From positions 186,001 to 250,000 of the forward strand of contig JAALGY010000063.1 of NCBI GenBank assembly GCA_032358165.1: 64,000 nt of DNA. The letters run 5' to 3'. The DNA is from Diplosphaera chodatii. Its lineage: Eukaryota; Chlorophyta; Trebouxiophyceae; Prasiolales; Stichococcaceae. How positions within the stretch are numbered: the stretch's first letter is position 1; each line of letters opens with the position of its first letter. Shown piece by piece: positions 25,601 to 35,806 of this stretch. The translations under genes were made by a program, and so were the position numbers. The notes below the pieces were generated by a model. It was not told where the DNA came from and did no database searches. It saw nothing but the letters and a program-made list of their open reading frames with translations.

Positions 25601-27422
25601 CCAGCAGCTCAGCATGCTGGGCTGCCCAGGTGTGTTCGTTCCTGCACTTCATGTCACCCATCGTTGACGGCGTGCCGCAGCGCATTGACACATCTGTTGT
25701 CACTGCACACCTGCAGCGCCGCACCTTCGATGCTGTGAATGGCAGCGACTTGCGCAAAGTGCGTGAGTGGCTGGGAGTCAGGGGCCCTGTGAACAGTGAC
25801 AACTACCAGATGGCCGGCTACTTGCAGGCAGTCGCCTCCAAGACCGGTCGTCGGCGGTTAGCACAGTTTCGCATGGGCAGTCACATGCTGGGGGTGGAAA
25901 CAGGGAGGTGGCAGCGGCTGCCGCGGGCAGAGCGGCTGTGTCAGCGGTGTAACTGCGGCGTGGTGGATGATGAGGCGCATATGGTCTGGGGGTGTCCAGC
26001 CCTAGTAGATCAGAGGGTGCAGCATTCGGAGCTGTTTGAGGACAGCAACATCACATCAGTGGCGGACTTTATGCAGCAGGATGCCGGGCAACTGGCAGCC
26101 TTTTTGCGGGGTTGTCATGATCAATGTGCAGAGTTGGAGGGGTGTGCATCCAACCGGGATTGAGTGGAACCATTCTGTCAGCGGGGAGTGAACGGTTTCG
26201 TACACGACTCGTTGTGCATGTTGCTCTGGGTTTTTCCGCCAGAGCCTGTGGCTAGGCCAAAATGGCCCACCACCAGTATGTAATCAATGTCAATGTCATG
26301 CCACCCTGGCTGCTGCGTCGCGCTCTGCCGCCGCCGCAGCCTCCGCCGCAGCCTGGACATCAGCTGCGGCTTGCAGGTCAGCGGCCAGGCGCTGTGCTGC
26401 TGCTGCCGCCGAGGCAGCGAATGCCTGCTCCTCTGCCAAGCGCTGTGCTGCGGCTGCTGACGGCTCTGCTGCCGCCGCCTCTGACAGAGCCAGCTCTGCT
26501 GCGGCTGCCTGCGCAGAAGGTGCATCGGATGCCGCAGTCTGTGCTGCAGCTGTTGCCACTGTTGCCGCTGGCGTGCTTGCACGCACTGCAGCTGTGGCTG
26601 CTGCGGATGCCTCCTCCTCCATGCGCTGTGCATCCTGTGGCTGCAGGCAGCAGACGGTGCGGGCGTGCGGCACTGCCATGACATGTGTTGCTGTATACCA
26701 ACTTCACTGCATGCATGCGTGCATGCATGCTGTGGAACTCCGCCTTGACATGATTGTTAGGTATTGCACCTTCTTGGTGGTCTCGGGCGTCAGCCGCGGT
26801 GTAGGCGACATCAGTAGGCGTTCAAGGTCTGACAGCGTGCTGACATCTGTACGTTTGCGAGTAGAGCGCCGGTGTCAGTTCATGAAATCGTGCATCTGCG
26901 AAGTCGCATGATTCTAGCCGCCATTGTGACTGTACTGCAATAAGCAGCCGGCATGCGGACCTTTGGCTGCCGGTGTCGGGCATACCTCGCTCGCACCGTT
27001 GCTGGCCTGCAATCAGGAACACAAGCTGTTGTCCCACCACTGCGCAACAAGAAGGTCTGCAGCTGCCACCGATGACGAGACTGCATCGCATGCACGACTC
27101 CCACCTTGCCAGTGGAGATCTCGTCAAAGGGCTGCCGTGACACGCTCGGGGTCTTGCCCGGCGTCTTGCCTGTTGCGCGTGTCCTCGAAGGCGTGGCTGG
27201 CAGCTCAAGGAAGTCGGCTGCAAGCAGATTGAGGTTCAGTCAGCGTGCACGCAGAACAACGGATACACGGTGTGGATCCGCTTGCATCGATGCTGCAGCC
27301 TTGATGATAGAAGCGCATGAGGTCGATGGCACCCGAACACAGCAGCCATCAGCCGAACCTGCAACACCGCGGGACGCTCTCGTGCGCATCGCGGACCGCG
27401 TCAAGCGTGCCTCGCTGCTCAT
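22616..27422 (-). CDS. Unrecognised basic, S/T-P-rich coiled-coil protein; hosts an intronic LINE
   Basis: Not recognised. ATG at 27422 (MSSEARLTRSAMRTRASRGV). Apparent exons: about 27215-27112 (ADFLELPATPSRTRATGKTP, then GKTPSVSRQPFDEI), 26875-26769 (RRSTRKRTDVSTLSDLERLL, then MSPTPRLTPETTKK), 26655-26306 (MEEEASAAATAAV... ending AAAERDAAAR, a long Ala/Glu helix), 23716-23487 (EVQAAADAALLAAQLQAAEA, then acidic DVDADDDIMGSSDD), about 23385-23287 (PPRSVVKSKVVPAASFEP), 23200-23065 (IRQLKKDIKAQYVKQSTVRG, LTEDGDDVTEVLAIIAAG), 22978-22852 and 22755-22616. The last exon has GKHLRF twice (QGKHLRFDDD and GGKHLRFE-stop). The helix continues across the LINE-bearing intron (AAAR to EVQAAADAALL), which supports correct splicing. 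Repeated TP/SP sites in a basic N-terminus suggest a nuclear, possibly mitotic, protein. That is inference. Confidence 0.62.
23740..26270 (+). mobile_element. 5'-truncated non-LTR retrotransposon (LINE), antisense in an intron
   Basis: The plus strand between host exons at 26306 and 23716 (host on minus) encodes the region between endonuclease and RT, a full reverse transcriptase and a C-terminal zinc-knuckle-like segment. No endonuclease domain precedes it, so the copy is 5'-truncated. The left edge is near 23720-23745, where host exon sequence stops. The right edge lies between the stop codon at 26163 and about 26290. I cannot identify target-site duplications or a poly(A)/simple-repeat tail with certainty. 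The edges are estimates. Confidence 0.85.
23743..26163 (+). CDS. LINE reverse transcriptase ORF (partial at the 5' end)
   Basis: One uninterrupted frame of about 800 residues. Order: a basic linker (RNAVPRWWDAELARGRRAAR), helix-rich KKFWQKFKPAKK, RT fingers and palm with ITPIHKGGDTSDPGNYRGIA, GFRKDHRTTDQTFVVRTLIE, SCFVDFKKAYDTVPRDLLWE, LGVKQGCPLSPTLFGIYIDD, the catalytic ALFYADDLDL, thumb WRLTVNVKKTKVVVY, then a long C-terminal region with LCQRCNCGVVDDEAHMVWGC (C-x2-C-x7-H-x4-C). The absence of stops or frameshifts implies a recent insertion. The same frame stays open leftward to 23566 across the antisense of a host exon, so the true start is unknown. The clade (L1-, RTE- or other) cannot be settled by eye. 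Confidence 0.9.
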   Translation, partial: GLQFDQFIETTQAEVAATAPAAKGRGRDRNAVPRWWDAELARGRRAARQAARRDPQSAAARALRQQYQHLLRRTQRQWTRSQALSLTEMARSTDSKKFWQKFKPAKKRSCPIADDVMLESFRKLLDAPTLPSSTAGTSGSGAAPPFADGSELNSPFTAGAVQEAIGALRGGKATVGLLKLDALSVAAAQLAPCLACIFNSCQRVAALPRSWALCGITPIHKGGDTSDPGNYRGIAVGSLLAKLYACMLNEKLMRWTEQHQLRARGQAGFRKDHRTTDQTFVVRTLIEKAKADKQPLYSCFVDFKKAYDTVPRDLLWEKLQRIGVHGEFLRGVQALYADVPMALQFEGGMSDTFQSTLGVKQGCPLSPTLFGIYIDDFQAELEAAGGDLDLPTLCGVQAPALFYADDLDLVSTSVRGLQAQLDLLESYCKRWRLTVNVKKTKVVVYAAQAAAPPVLTYMHAPIEVLDSFTYLGVDISTRSSFAAASIGRAASAQRAALALQHRCHDLSLHDPALQLHLFDALVRPVMLYGVETWGPGALCGTGMDTCELVHRKFLRSVLGVRTGTPNVAVLGELGRFPVAHTATLAICRFWNRLVAIPDTRLTKQAFLENCALATRPGRSTSSSACWAAQVCSFLHFMSPIVDGVPQRIDTSVVTAHLQRRTFDAVNGSDLRKVREWLGVRGPVNSDNYQMAGYLQAVASKTGRRRLAQFRMGSHMLGVETGRWQRLPRAERLCQRCNCGVVDDEAHMVWGCPALVDQRVQHSELFEDSNITSVADFMQQDAGQLAAFLRGCHDQCAELEGCASNRD
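26708..26731. repeat. TGCA/CATG palindromic repeat
   Basis: Overlapping GCATGC and TGCATGCA units in a host-gene intron. It is the densest example of a motif that recurs through introns and spacers of the window. Confidence 0.7.
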
Positions 27423-27741
27423 GTTGCAATGCGTGCCGTCGGTGCTGCCGGCAAACGGGCTTATAGATATGGCCCAAAGTGCAAAAGATAAGTTCGGCAT
27501 GCGCAACTGTGCACTCGAATTTCATAGTGCCTAACTACCACCTTTGTTATTTCTACAAACTGCTGCTCCGCGTGTTATGCTCAATCGAGCACACTGAAAA
27601 CGTGGTCAATGCATCATTGCTGTTCATTGACAGCCTGAAGGGAAGTTGCTGCGAACATGGGTCCCAGATCCCACAGTGCACCACTGCGATCCCTTCAATT
27701 CTGTGTAGTCACGATCGCCCTCAGGGACTTCGCGAACATGC
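27423..27741. promoter_or_regulatory. Putative bidirectional promoter: LINE-host gene / BRCA2
   Basis: Only 319 bases separate the two divergent ATGs (27422 minus and 27742 plus). Both promoters and 5' UTRs must fit here unless non-coding first exons lie elsewhere. The segment is visibly more AT-rich than flanking exons. I see no definite TATA box or E2F-type site. Confidence 0.55.
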
Positions 27742-30700
27742 ATGGAACCTGCCACAGATGATGGGCGCACCAGCGCGGACATTGTGATGGAAGTGCACCC
27801 ATGCAGCATCTACGCCTCGCTTGAAGCAGGCTGGGCACGGCTGCAAGCTGAGGAACACGGCGCTGCAGGTGTGTGCGCAGCTGTGGGCAGCCATGCTTCG
27901 TATCGCGTCACAGTATACAGACGCCGAGAGTACACATCTTGATGACGCAGGTGGATCACCGTTCAAGCGCCGTCCCTCTAGTCCTAAGCGCTCCACTCTC
28001 GAGCAGCATCTGCCAGAGGCGAAGCGGCACTGCCCATCCCTGCAGTATCCAGGTGCTCCTGGTGCCTGTCGAGTACTGCAGTTGTGCGCTTCATGTCACT
28101 TCAACAAGAGGGTGGTTACGACGTTGGTGCAGGAGGGAAAAGCTGCGATGCAAGCGGTGAGGAGAATGACCAGGAGTTTCATTATGACCTGACAGAGGCG
28201 CAGACACAACTGGGTGAGCACATATTCCAACCTGCAATCCAGCTGTGTTCTCATTGGCCAAATCATCCTGATGTTGACACTTATAGCAACGTCCAGTGCT
28301 GCTGCATCTGCAGGAGCACCGGCAGGCGATGCTGCAGTCAATGATGCTGATCCACACTGCCGGAATGATCAGTATGCATCAGCATGCACTGCTACTGCCG
28401 GCAGGGCATGCAAACCGGCCTCCGGCCACACTGCAGGAGCAGCGCAGGCCTTTGCCACCGCCGCTGAGCTGGTGTCAGCCCCGATACTGATGCAGCAGCA
28501 GCAACTGCAGCAACAGCACGACCAGGCATGCAGCGATGGGCAGGAGGGCCCCTCTGGCCCAGACCCCGAGGACCATGCCGTGCCATGCCTCCAGCATGCC
28601 AATGTTGACGCAGCGTCAGGCGCAGCGGAGCACCACCAGCATGCCGCTCCAGCACCAGAAACAGCAGCTGATGCTGGCCAAGTGGCGGGTGATGAACTGC
28701 CTGCCGACGCCGCAGCCGCCAGCCTCCGCACCCGCGCCTCCGCCAGCGGCGGACTGTTTGCAACCGCCAAGGGCAAGGTCATTCAGATATCAGATGCGCA
28801 GCGTCGGAAGGGCGAGGCGCTGCTGGCGCAGATGGAGGCGGGCGGCGCTGCCGAACCCCCGGCGGCGCCACAGCAGCCACAGAAGCCGAGTATCTTCCGG
28901 GCGCCAAAGCCATTCAACCGGCCGCGCCCTCAGCCAGTATGGGTTTTGCACATGCCTGTTGCCCGCTGCTGTTGTGCGTCTGCTTACTCATGCCCATGGA
29001 ACAGTCTTTGCTGCTTGCAGCAGTTTCTGATCGGATGCAGGCAGGCCAAGCGGCGCGAGCACCTCCAGCTGCATCAGAGAAAGTGTGCGCTGGGGTGGGA
29101 GGTGCTCAGGACCTAGATCCAACGGCTGATGCACAATACGCTCACTGCTTGGCAGAGGATGGCAGTGCGCCTGCAGCGCCTAGGACGCAGGTGCTGCAGC
29201 AGCACAAGGTAAGGCGCATTGCCGTGCAGTCTGTATGCTATGGATGATGGCCACTGATGATCCAAACTGGCCTGGTGGTCCAAGCACGAGCTCATGCTCC
29301 TCTGCAGGGCCTTCAAATGGTGGACTTGAGCATTCCTCCAGACTTTTTCAGCCAGCAAGGCAGCGGCGTCGGTAGCGGCAGCCTTCCTGCCAACAGCCAG
29401 CAGGTCCAAGCACCAACTGCGGATGCTGGTCGGCATTCTGGCCCACACGCAGACACTGATCAAGCAGCAGCATTGGCAGCGCATGCGGACGTTCAGCCAG
29501 CTGCCGATGCTTCTGCACAGCTGGAGGCAGGCTCTCAGCTTGCGGCTGGGCAGTTGCTCACCGTGAAGGCGCCTGCACAAGCAGCGCAGCTGCACATGCC
29601 TAGGAGGGGTGCCAACTCGCCACCGACAGCTGGCATTCCGCCGCAGATTGCCACACGGCTGGACGCCTGCCTTGCTGAAGCTGAGGAGCCGCCGACGACA
29701 GCGTGTGCAGTTGCAGCGGCGGCTCGGCCCATGCACTTCCAAGAGGCACAAGCGTCTGCCAGGAATGAGCAGGCAGCCCGCCCTCAGACAGGGTCACCCG
29801 GCAAGCCAGGGGTGCAACCTGGAGCTGCACCCCTGGTACCCTTGACACCGCAGGCCGTTGGCAGGATCCTGGCAGTTGGGCCCACAGTCATGTTTGATGA
29901 CGGCGACTGCGACTACAGCCCCACCCCTGCAGTAGCCGGCACCCCCGCAGGCGCTGAGCCGCCGCAGCATGAGCTGCAGCCTGTAGCCCACTGTCAGGCG
30001 GCCCCAATCAAGGGTGTGATGAGACGGCCTGTCAGCCCGTCAGCCCAGGCTGCAGCAGTTGGCACAGCGTCGGCGCCCATGGCAGCAGGGTTTCAGACAG
30101 CAGCAGGCAAGACCGTGACACTACCAGCGTCTGCAGCAGCACTGAGGAAGGCAGCTTCCTTCTTTGATGAAGTGCCTGCTCAGCAGCCGCACCAGCCTTC
30201 ACGTGCCGACACGCACTGTGCTGCAGCGCAGCACACTGATTGCGGCAGGCCCACAACCTCAAGCGAGGCGCAAGCGAATGCGGCAGCCCTGCAGTCCCCT
30301 ACCGCTGCTGTGCAGCCGGGGGCATCTGGCTTCCGGTCCCCAATGCCAGCACATGGTGCAGTCGTGCTGAAAGCCACAGCTCAGCCTGCTCCCAGCAAAG
30401 CGCTGCAGGAGGCCAGCGCCAGGCAGGCAGCCATGTCGCCTGCAGGGGCAGTCCCCTGCAAGAAGACCTTCACGCCCCTGCGACCAATGCGGCAGGACAG
30501 CGACCCGGCAGCAGGCACATCCGACAAGCAGCCAGCCGTCCAGCGGCGCGCCGCAGCCAGGCCCGCCATTGGCCGCCGTGGCGGCCTCAAGACAACCCCA
30601 GCTGCAGGGCCAAAGCCCCTGGTGTGCAGTGCCAAGTCGATCGCATGCCAATTGGTGATGGTCTGCTGTGCCTCCTACCTGGGTTGGACCTGGTAGAAAT

Positions 30701-33700
30701 CATCTGAGTGACATGCTGCTTGCTGATCCACTATGGATGCCATTGCGCAGGCCGGTCACCGCAGCACACCCTCAACCCCCATCAGTAGGCCGCTTTCCTA
30801 TATTGGCAAATGCTGCTGTGCACGTACAGCAATCTCCAGTCACATGTGCTTGAAGGCCTTACCGCAAGCTGGGACGACGACCTGCCTGTGTTGATGTGTA
30901 TGGCTTTGGGTGCAATGCCATCAGTGGCTCAGTATGTCTAAAGCGCCGTGGTGCTGTGCTGCAGAATGTCATCCTGCGGTCCACAGCCTGCACAGCACGC
31001 TGTTCAGCCAGGCGCTGCCCAACGCCGGCAACCCGCATACAGACCAGCCTCCTGGACCCAACCCCAGCATAGACGATATTCAAGCACGCCCACCTTTACT
31101 GCATCTGGTGAGACATGGTGGGACATGGCACACGCCGATGTGTCGGACTTCATGCATTACCAGTTGCGAGGGCTTGAACACTTGAGCAGCTAGCCTGGGG
31201 TCGCACTTGACCGACGTTCTACATGGGTGCAGCATGGCGGAGTAGCGCCTTGCGCAGATCCTACAGCAGCTCCAGCCGCAGCGCCAGCTGCTCCTGAAGG
31301 CGCTGCCGAAGGCGCTGCGCTGACGCCTCAATTGGCAGCTGCAGAGCTGCATGCAGCTGGAGCTGATCCCGGCCTGGCAACAGATGAGTGGGTACGACAT
31401 GTGTTCGCCATATCGTGCTCAGTTTTGTGTGGCATAGATGCATCTACACTCTTGCACCCCACAGTACATGTACATTGCATCGCACTTGCCAGGCGTTTCA
31501 GTGGCACGACCGTCTGTTCGGCTGCAGGTTCGTCATCATTTGCATATGGTGCTGTGGAAGTGCGCACGGTACGAGGCTGCTTACCCTGCGCTGGCCGGGC
31601 GCCTGCTCGATGGGGCCGTGGTGCTGGACCTGCTGAAGCTGCGGTGAGTGACCCGGCATAGCCCAGCGCGGCCAGCCACCCAATTCCTCACAGGCCCTGT
31701 CCGTCAAAGTGCGGTGGCTATAGGTAAATGGCAACCCTGGTGCCGCTGCAGGTATGAGCGGGAGGTGAACCGGGCGCAGCACCCGGTGCTGAAGCGCGTC
31801 ATGGAGCACAACGACCCGCCGGGGCGGCTGATGGTGCTGGCGGTGGCCGCGCTGCGCCACCCGCCGCAGCATGCAGCGCCCGGCGGCGGCCACCCGCCGC
31901 AGCCGCAGCTGGTCCTCACCGACGGCTGGTGCGGGCACCGTCAGAGCCGAGCATGATGCTTGCAAAGCCACAATGTGCAAAAGAAGACTCTGAATTGAAG
32001 CTTGTATGTGCAGGTACTGGATCCAGGCGACTGTCGACCGGGCACTGGCCGACCTGATCCGGCTCCGGCGCCTCAACATCGGTGCGTGCAACACCTGGCT
32101 GGCAGCTGCCACATGCATGCAGCAGCAAGCAGCACCCAGCATGTGTACACACTGTAGGCAGCTTGCCAGGCCCATTTTCACCGGGTCGGATCTTCACCGC
32201 CATAGCGATGTATCACGCAGGTGACAAGCTGCGCATCTGTGGGGCGGAGCTCGAGTCACATGCTGCGGGGAGCCCGCTGCAAGCGTGCAGCACCGCACGC
32301 CTGAAGATATGCCGCAACAACACCTTCAGGCGCGCTTGCACTATTACCTTTGCTCTCTGTGCGCCCAACATGCTGTTGCCTAGCTGCTTCGTGAAAGTGC
32401 AGGGGATGACTACAGATGGATATGAGTGTTTATTGCAGCTGTTCGAGTCTTCTGTTTGCAGGGTGTCACAGGAGGCACGGCTTGGTGCATGCAAGTCCGT
32501 GGCTAGCAGCTGGGTCCCGCTGAGTGCCATCCGTCCTGAGGGCGGCACCCTGTCCCGAACCCTGGTGGTGCGTATCTCACAACACTGTTGCTTGCTTCCA
32601 CTATTGAGACGCTAGCGTTCAACATGCTGTTCACATTCGCCATGACTGAATTTGCCATGCCTACATGCTCACGCACACAGCTGGATGATGCTGCATTCAA
32701 GTGCCTCAATGCTGTCTGCCGCTTGGTGCTTCGGGATGCTGAAGACGATTGGTTCGTTCCACAGGTGCTGCAGCGCAAGTACCCTCAGCTGTGCAGCGTG
32801 AGGCTGGCGGACGGCAAGGTCGTCACCCGCACGCCTGCAGCGGCGCAGCGGGCTGCCGCGGCGTATGCAGCATCCGCTGCTCGGGTACTTTGGCATCCCT
32901 GCCTCCAGGAACCGGAACCTGTCCATGCCAACAGCACAGCAGACGCCTGCACCTATTGCCTAGTAGTAGCAACTCAGGGCGGTGACCGTATCACATAAGG
33001 GCCCTCGTGCATGCAACGGCGCGGCCTCGCATGCAAGCAGGCCAGGGAGCGGGCGGGCGCCCAGGTGGAGGCGGAGGAGGTCGCCCGCTGCCGCGCCATC
33101 CTCGCCGCCGGCCGCGCCTCCTGCAGCCCAGGCACCCGCGCCAGCATGTCAACAGGCTGTGACTGCTTTGCTGTAGGTGGCTGGCCGAATAGCTTCGCTT
33201 GGGGGGGTGTCTCACGCCGCCATGTCTCTGCCATGCAGGGGAGCACATGTATGCTGCTATGCGGGTCGCTGGCGATGAAGCTGTGAGCCAGGGAGTCAGC
33301 ATGGCCGAGCAGCGCGCCCTGCAGCTGTGCGGCCTCAACTGCCTAAACAGGCCACTACCTCTCTGCATTGGGTGACGGGGATGGCGTGTCATGCATACCG
33401 CACCTGTCGCTGCCCAGAAGACGAGCCAGCTTGCTTGCTGGGCATTGCGCAGGTATGCCCAGGAGCAGAACAGCCGCATGCAGCAGGATGCGGAGTGCCG
33501 CGCCATGGCTGTGCTGGAGGATGCCGGAGTGTCGGCGGCAGTCAGTGATCCGACTCCGTATCAGCAGCTGCTGGTTGGGGCCGTCAGCCACAAGGTGATC
33601 GCACGGGTCTTGCTGTGGTTGGTCCTGGACACTCCACTCGTCGGCCTCGTGCTCCCTTACGAATATGCAGTTGGGGCATGGCTGCATACATGGCCGACGA

Positions 33701-35051
33701 CATACGGTTGACTGGGTGCAGGGCCGACCTGCGCGGCCGCAGACTGCGCTGCTGCGGGTGTGGCGGCCCGGCGAGGATCTGCAGTCGGCGCAGGAGGGCG
33801 ATTTGCTGTGGGTCACCCGCCTGACGCCCTTCAGCAGGGGCGGCTGCCGGGAGAGGTGTGCCTGTGCAACGGTTACCTGCCTTCAGCTTCGAGGAATGTC
33901 ACACCATGCTAGCTGCAGCCGGCGGTGGTTGTCCTGCAAGCTGTGTCAGTTGCACGAGGTAGCACTGCATATGTGCCAGTGGCACCCATGACTATGATAT
34001 TGCAGGCTGCTGGAGTTGACCACTGCAGTGGGCAGCCAGATACGGCGCTTTGATGCAAAGAAAGCAGTATCACTGCAGTGGCAGTACCGACCCCGCCGGA
34101 GTATCCAGTTGAAGGTGCATCATCTGTCAGTCCCCTGGATTGGTGATGGTGCCGCTGGGCCGCAAGCCATATGCATACTGCCTTGTAGCTTTACTGCAGC
34201 TTATCTCAGCACCTCACAGCTTCAGACAATGTTGCGCAATTGACACAGGACGTATTGCAGCAGAGCTTTGGAAGTGAGCATACGCCAGACTGCGACTACA
34301 TGGGAGTGGCTGTGCACATTAGCGAGCCACAAGGTATGCAAGCTTTTCTACACTGTGCTCGAGGCAGAACGCAGCGCACCTCCCTCTGAAGTATGGAAGC
34401 CAAGAAAGCTTCTATTGACCAGGATGTCATTTGCCACTGCAGATGAGTGGGCAGGCAAGAACACTGTGTTCCGCAAGCAGTGGGTGTTCCTGGCAGATCC
34501 ATCGACTGGCACTGGCATGGTGCATTCTGCTGAAGGTGCCGACGATGCAAGGCCCAGCTCCGCTGGGCACGGCTGCAATCCTGCAGTGACGCCAAGTGCA
34601 ACAGCAGACCCGCCGCGACGGCCATGGCTGCTGGCGGTGCAGCTGCATGCGGCTCCAGAGGCACTGCAGTACCTCGACCCGGCGCAGCACATCGGCAAAC
34701 TCGTCACAATGCGGGACCTGCGGCTGAAGGAAGCCCGCCCCGGGCTGCGCCTATGGGACGCCGATGCCACAGATGTGCGCCTTGCCTCTGGCCTGAGGCC
34801 GCTGCATGCTGCGCGGTCTGTGCTTTGCAAGAGCCTATAGCCTGGCCCACTTGCAGTGCTCTGGCAAGCAGTTGTACCGCTCCCAACAGCTGCAATCCGA
34901 TCTGCTGCCGCAGGTGGCAGCCGTTCAGATTCTCGTCGACAAGCGACCCAGCGAGGCAGAGGCGGCGATGTGGAGGTGGGCCGAAGAGCACAAGGCCGCC
35001 CTCCAGCGCTGGCGCGAAGAGATCAAGACGGATGTGCTTCAAACACCATGA
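27742..35051 (+). CDS. BRCA2: BRCA2 homologue (RAD51-loading recombination mediator)
   Basis: Loads RAD51 onto RPA-coated single-stranded DNA in homologous recombination. Probable start ATG 27742 (MEPATDDGRTSADIVMEVHP). N-terminal exons follow to about 28215 (SPFKRRPSSPKRSTLEQHLP). A long low-complexity region holds two BRC-type repeats (separate entries). C-terminal DNA-binding domain: helical part about 31500-31870 (HHLHMVLWKCARYEAAYPAL, YEREVNRAQHPVLKRVMEHN), OB1 from about 31915 (LVLTDGW, then YWIQATVDRALADLIRLRRL, GDKLRICGAELES), OB2 about 32480-33100 (VLQRKYPQLCSVRLADGKVV), tower-like helices (QEQNSRMQQDAECRAMAVLE) about 33450-33600, RVWRPGEDLQSAQEGDLLWV at about 33755, and OB3 about 34020-35051 (KQWVFLADPS, GKLVTMRDLRLKEARPGLRL), ending REEIKTDVLQTP-stop. 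Exon edges are approximate; the domain order matches animal and plant BRCA2. Confidence 0.92.
28748..28842 (+). repeat. BRC repeat 1 of the BRCA2 homologue
   Basis: Encodes GGLFATAKGKVIQISDAQRR followed by KGEALLAQMEA. It keeps the F-x-T-A-x-G-K RAD51-mimicking core and the downstream helix. The usual K/R-A-x-x-x-F/L part is changed to GEALL, so affinity is uncertain. Confidence 0.8.
30084..30176 (+). repeat. BRC repeat 2 of the BRCA2 homologue
   Basis: Encodes AGFQTAAGKTVTLPASAAAL followed by RKAASFFDEV. It matches the canonical pattern G-F-x-T-A-x-G-K-x-V with K-A-x-x-x-F-x-E, closer to consensus than repeat 1. Confidence 0.88.
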
Positions 35052-35248
35052 TGTCATTTTGCATTTTCAAGCCTGACTGACCGTAGGAGCAAGTGCTTCG
35101 CTCAGCTGTTGACACATGCAAGCGTACTGTCAGTGTGTACACGTCAAGTAGCGTCTCCTCTGCATTGCACCAACTCTGCTGTGCCAAGCAGCCATGTGCA
35201 CGCCGGCCCGCGATGCGGTACTCTGCAAGCTCGTTCTGGCTGGCAGCA
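35052..35248. other. Short convergent intergenic region
   Basis: 3' ends of BRCA2 (+) and the PET117-like gene (-) face each other. Nothing else is seen. Confidence 0.5.
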
Positions 35249-35584
35249 CTACCCCTCCTGCCGGGATGCCTGCTGCCTGAGCCGTTCCTCGTGCTGCCGT
35301 TTCTTGACTGCGTACAGCACGTCGTCCCGTAGCACGCCCTTGTGTAGGTTCTGCAGCCAGTCATCCCCTGTGCAATTCAGACCATCTCGCAGATCTCTTG
35401 CAAACAGTACAGCCTGAGAAAGGCTTCGGATGGCTCCTGCAGGGTGTCGTGACATGGTGGCACAGGCAATCACCTCGCGCTCCAGCCGCTGGGTCCGATG
35501 GATGTAGCCAATGCCAATGACGGTGACGGCAGTGACAACAACTAGGGCACTTTTGGCAGCAGTGGCGCCTCCGCCTGAAGGCAT
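35249..35584 (-). CDS. PET117-like cytochrome c oxidase assembly factor
   Basis: A 70-residue protein from two exons, 35584-35474 and 35350-35249, joined in phase 0. It starts MPSGGGATAAKS, then one hydrophobic span (ALVVVTAVTVIGIGYI), then HRTQRLERE joined to NLHKGVLRDDVLYAVKKRQH and a charged helical tail ending RQEG-stop. The plan (short N-terminus, one membrane helix, an H-x-G-V-[IL]-R-D motif and a charged helix) is that of PET117, a mitochondrial inner-membrane/matrix factor for complex IV assembly. The length suits the family (about 70 to 110 residues). Reading through the intron also stays open but inserts an unrelated 41-residue stretch, so splicing is preferred. Assignment rests on motif and size. 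Confidence 0.7.
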   Translation of the reverse strand: MPSGGGATAAKSALVVVTAVTVIGIGYIHRTQRLEREVIACATMSRHPAGAIRSLSQAVLFARDLRDGLNCTGDDWLQNLHKGVLRDDVLYAVKKRQHEERLRQQASRQEG

Positions 35585-35806
35585 GCGGTGTGCCTAGCTT
35601 GTATGAGGTGCCTGGCACCTGACCACAACTGCAAACGAACAGTCGGGCACCAAACAACTGAATGTTGGATCTCTCCAGATGTCCATGTCAGCGGAGATGG
35701 GCAGATGGCACAGCACACCTGACACACTCAGTAATGCTGATTGCAGCTGCTGTAATGTAGAGGTACACATCTAAATTCACGACGATTGCATCAACTCAAC
35801 AGACGT

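Noticed and set aside
28369..28782. Ala/Ser/Cys-rich minus-strand open frames
   Set aside because: Shadows of the BRCA2 low-complexity exon containing BRC repeat 1.
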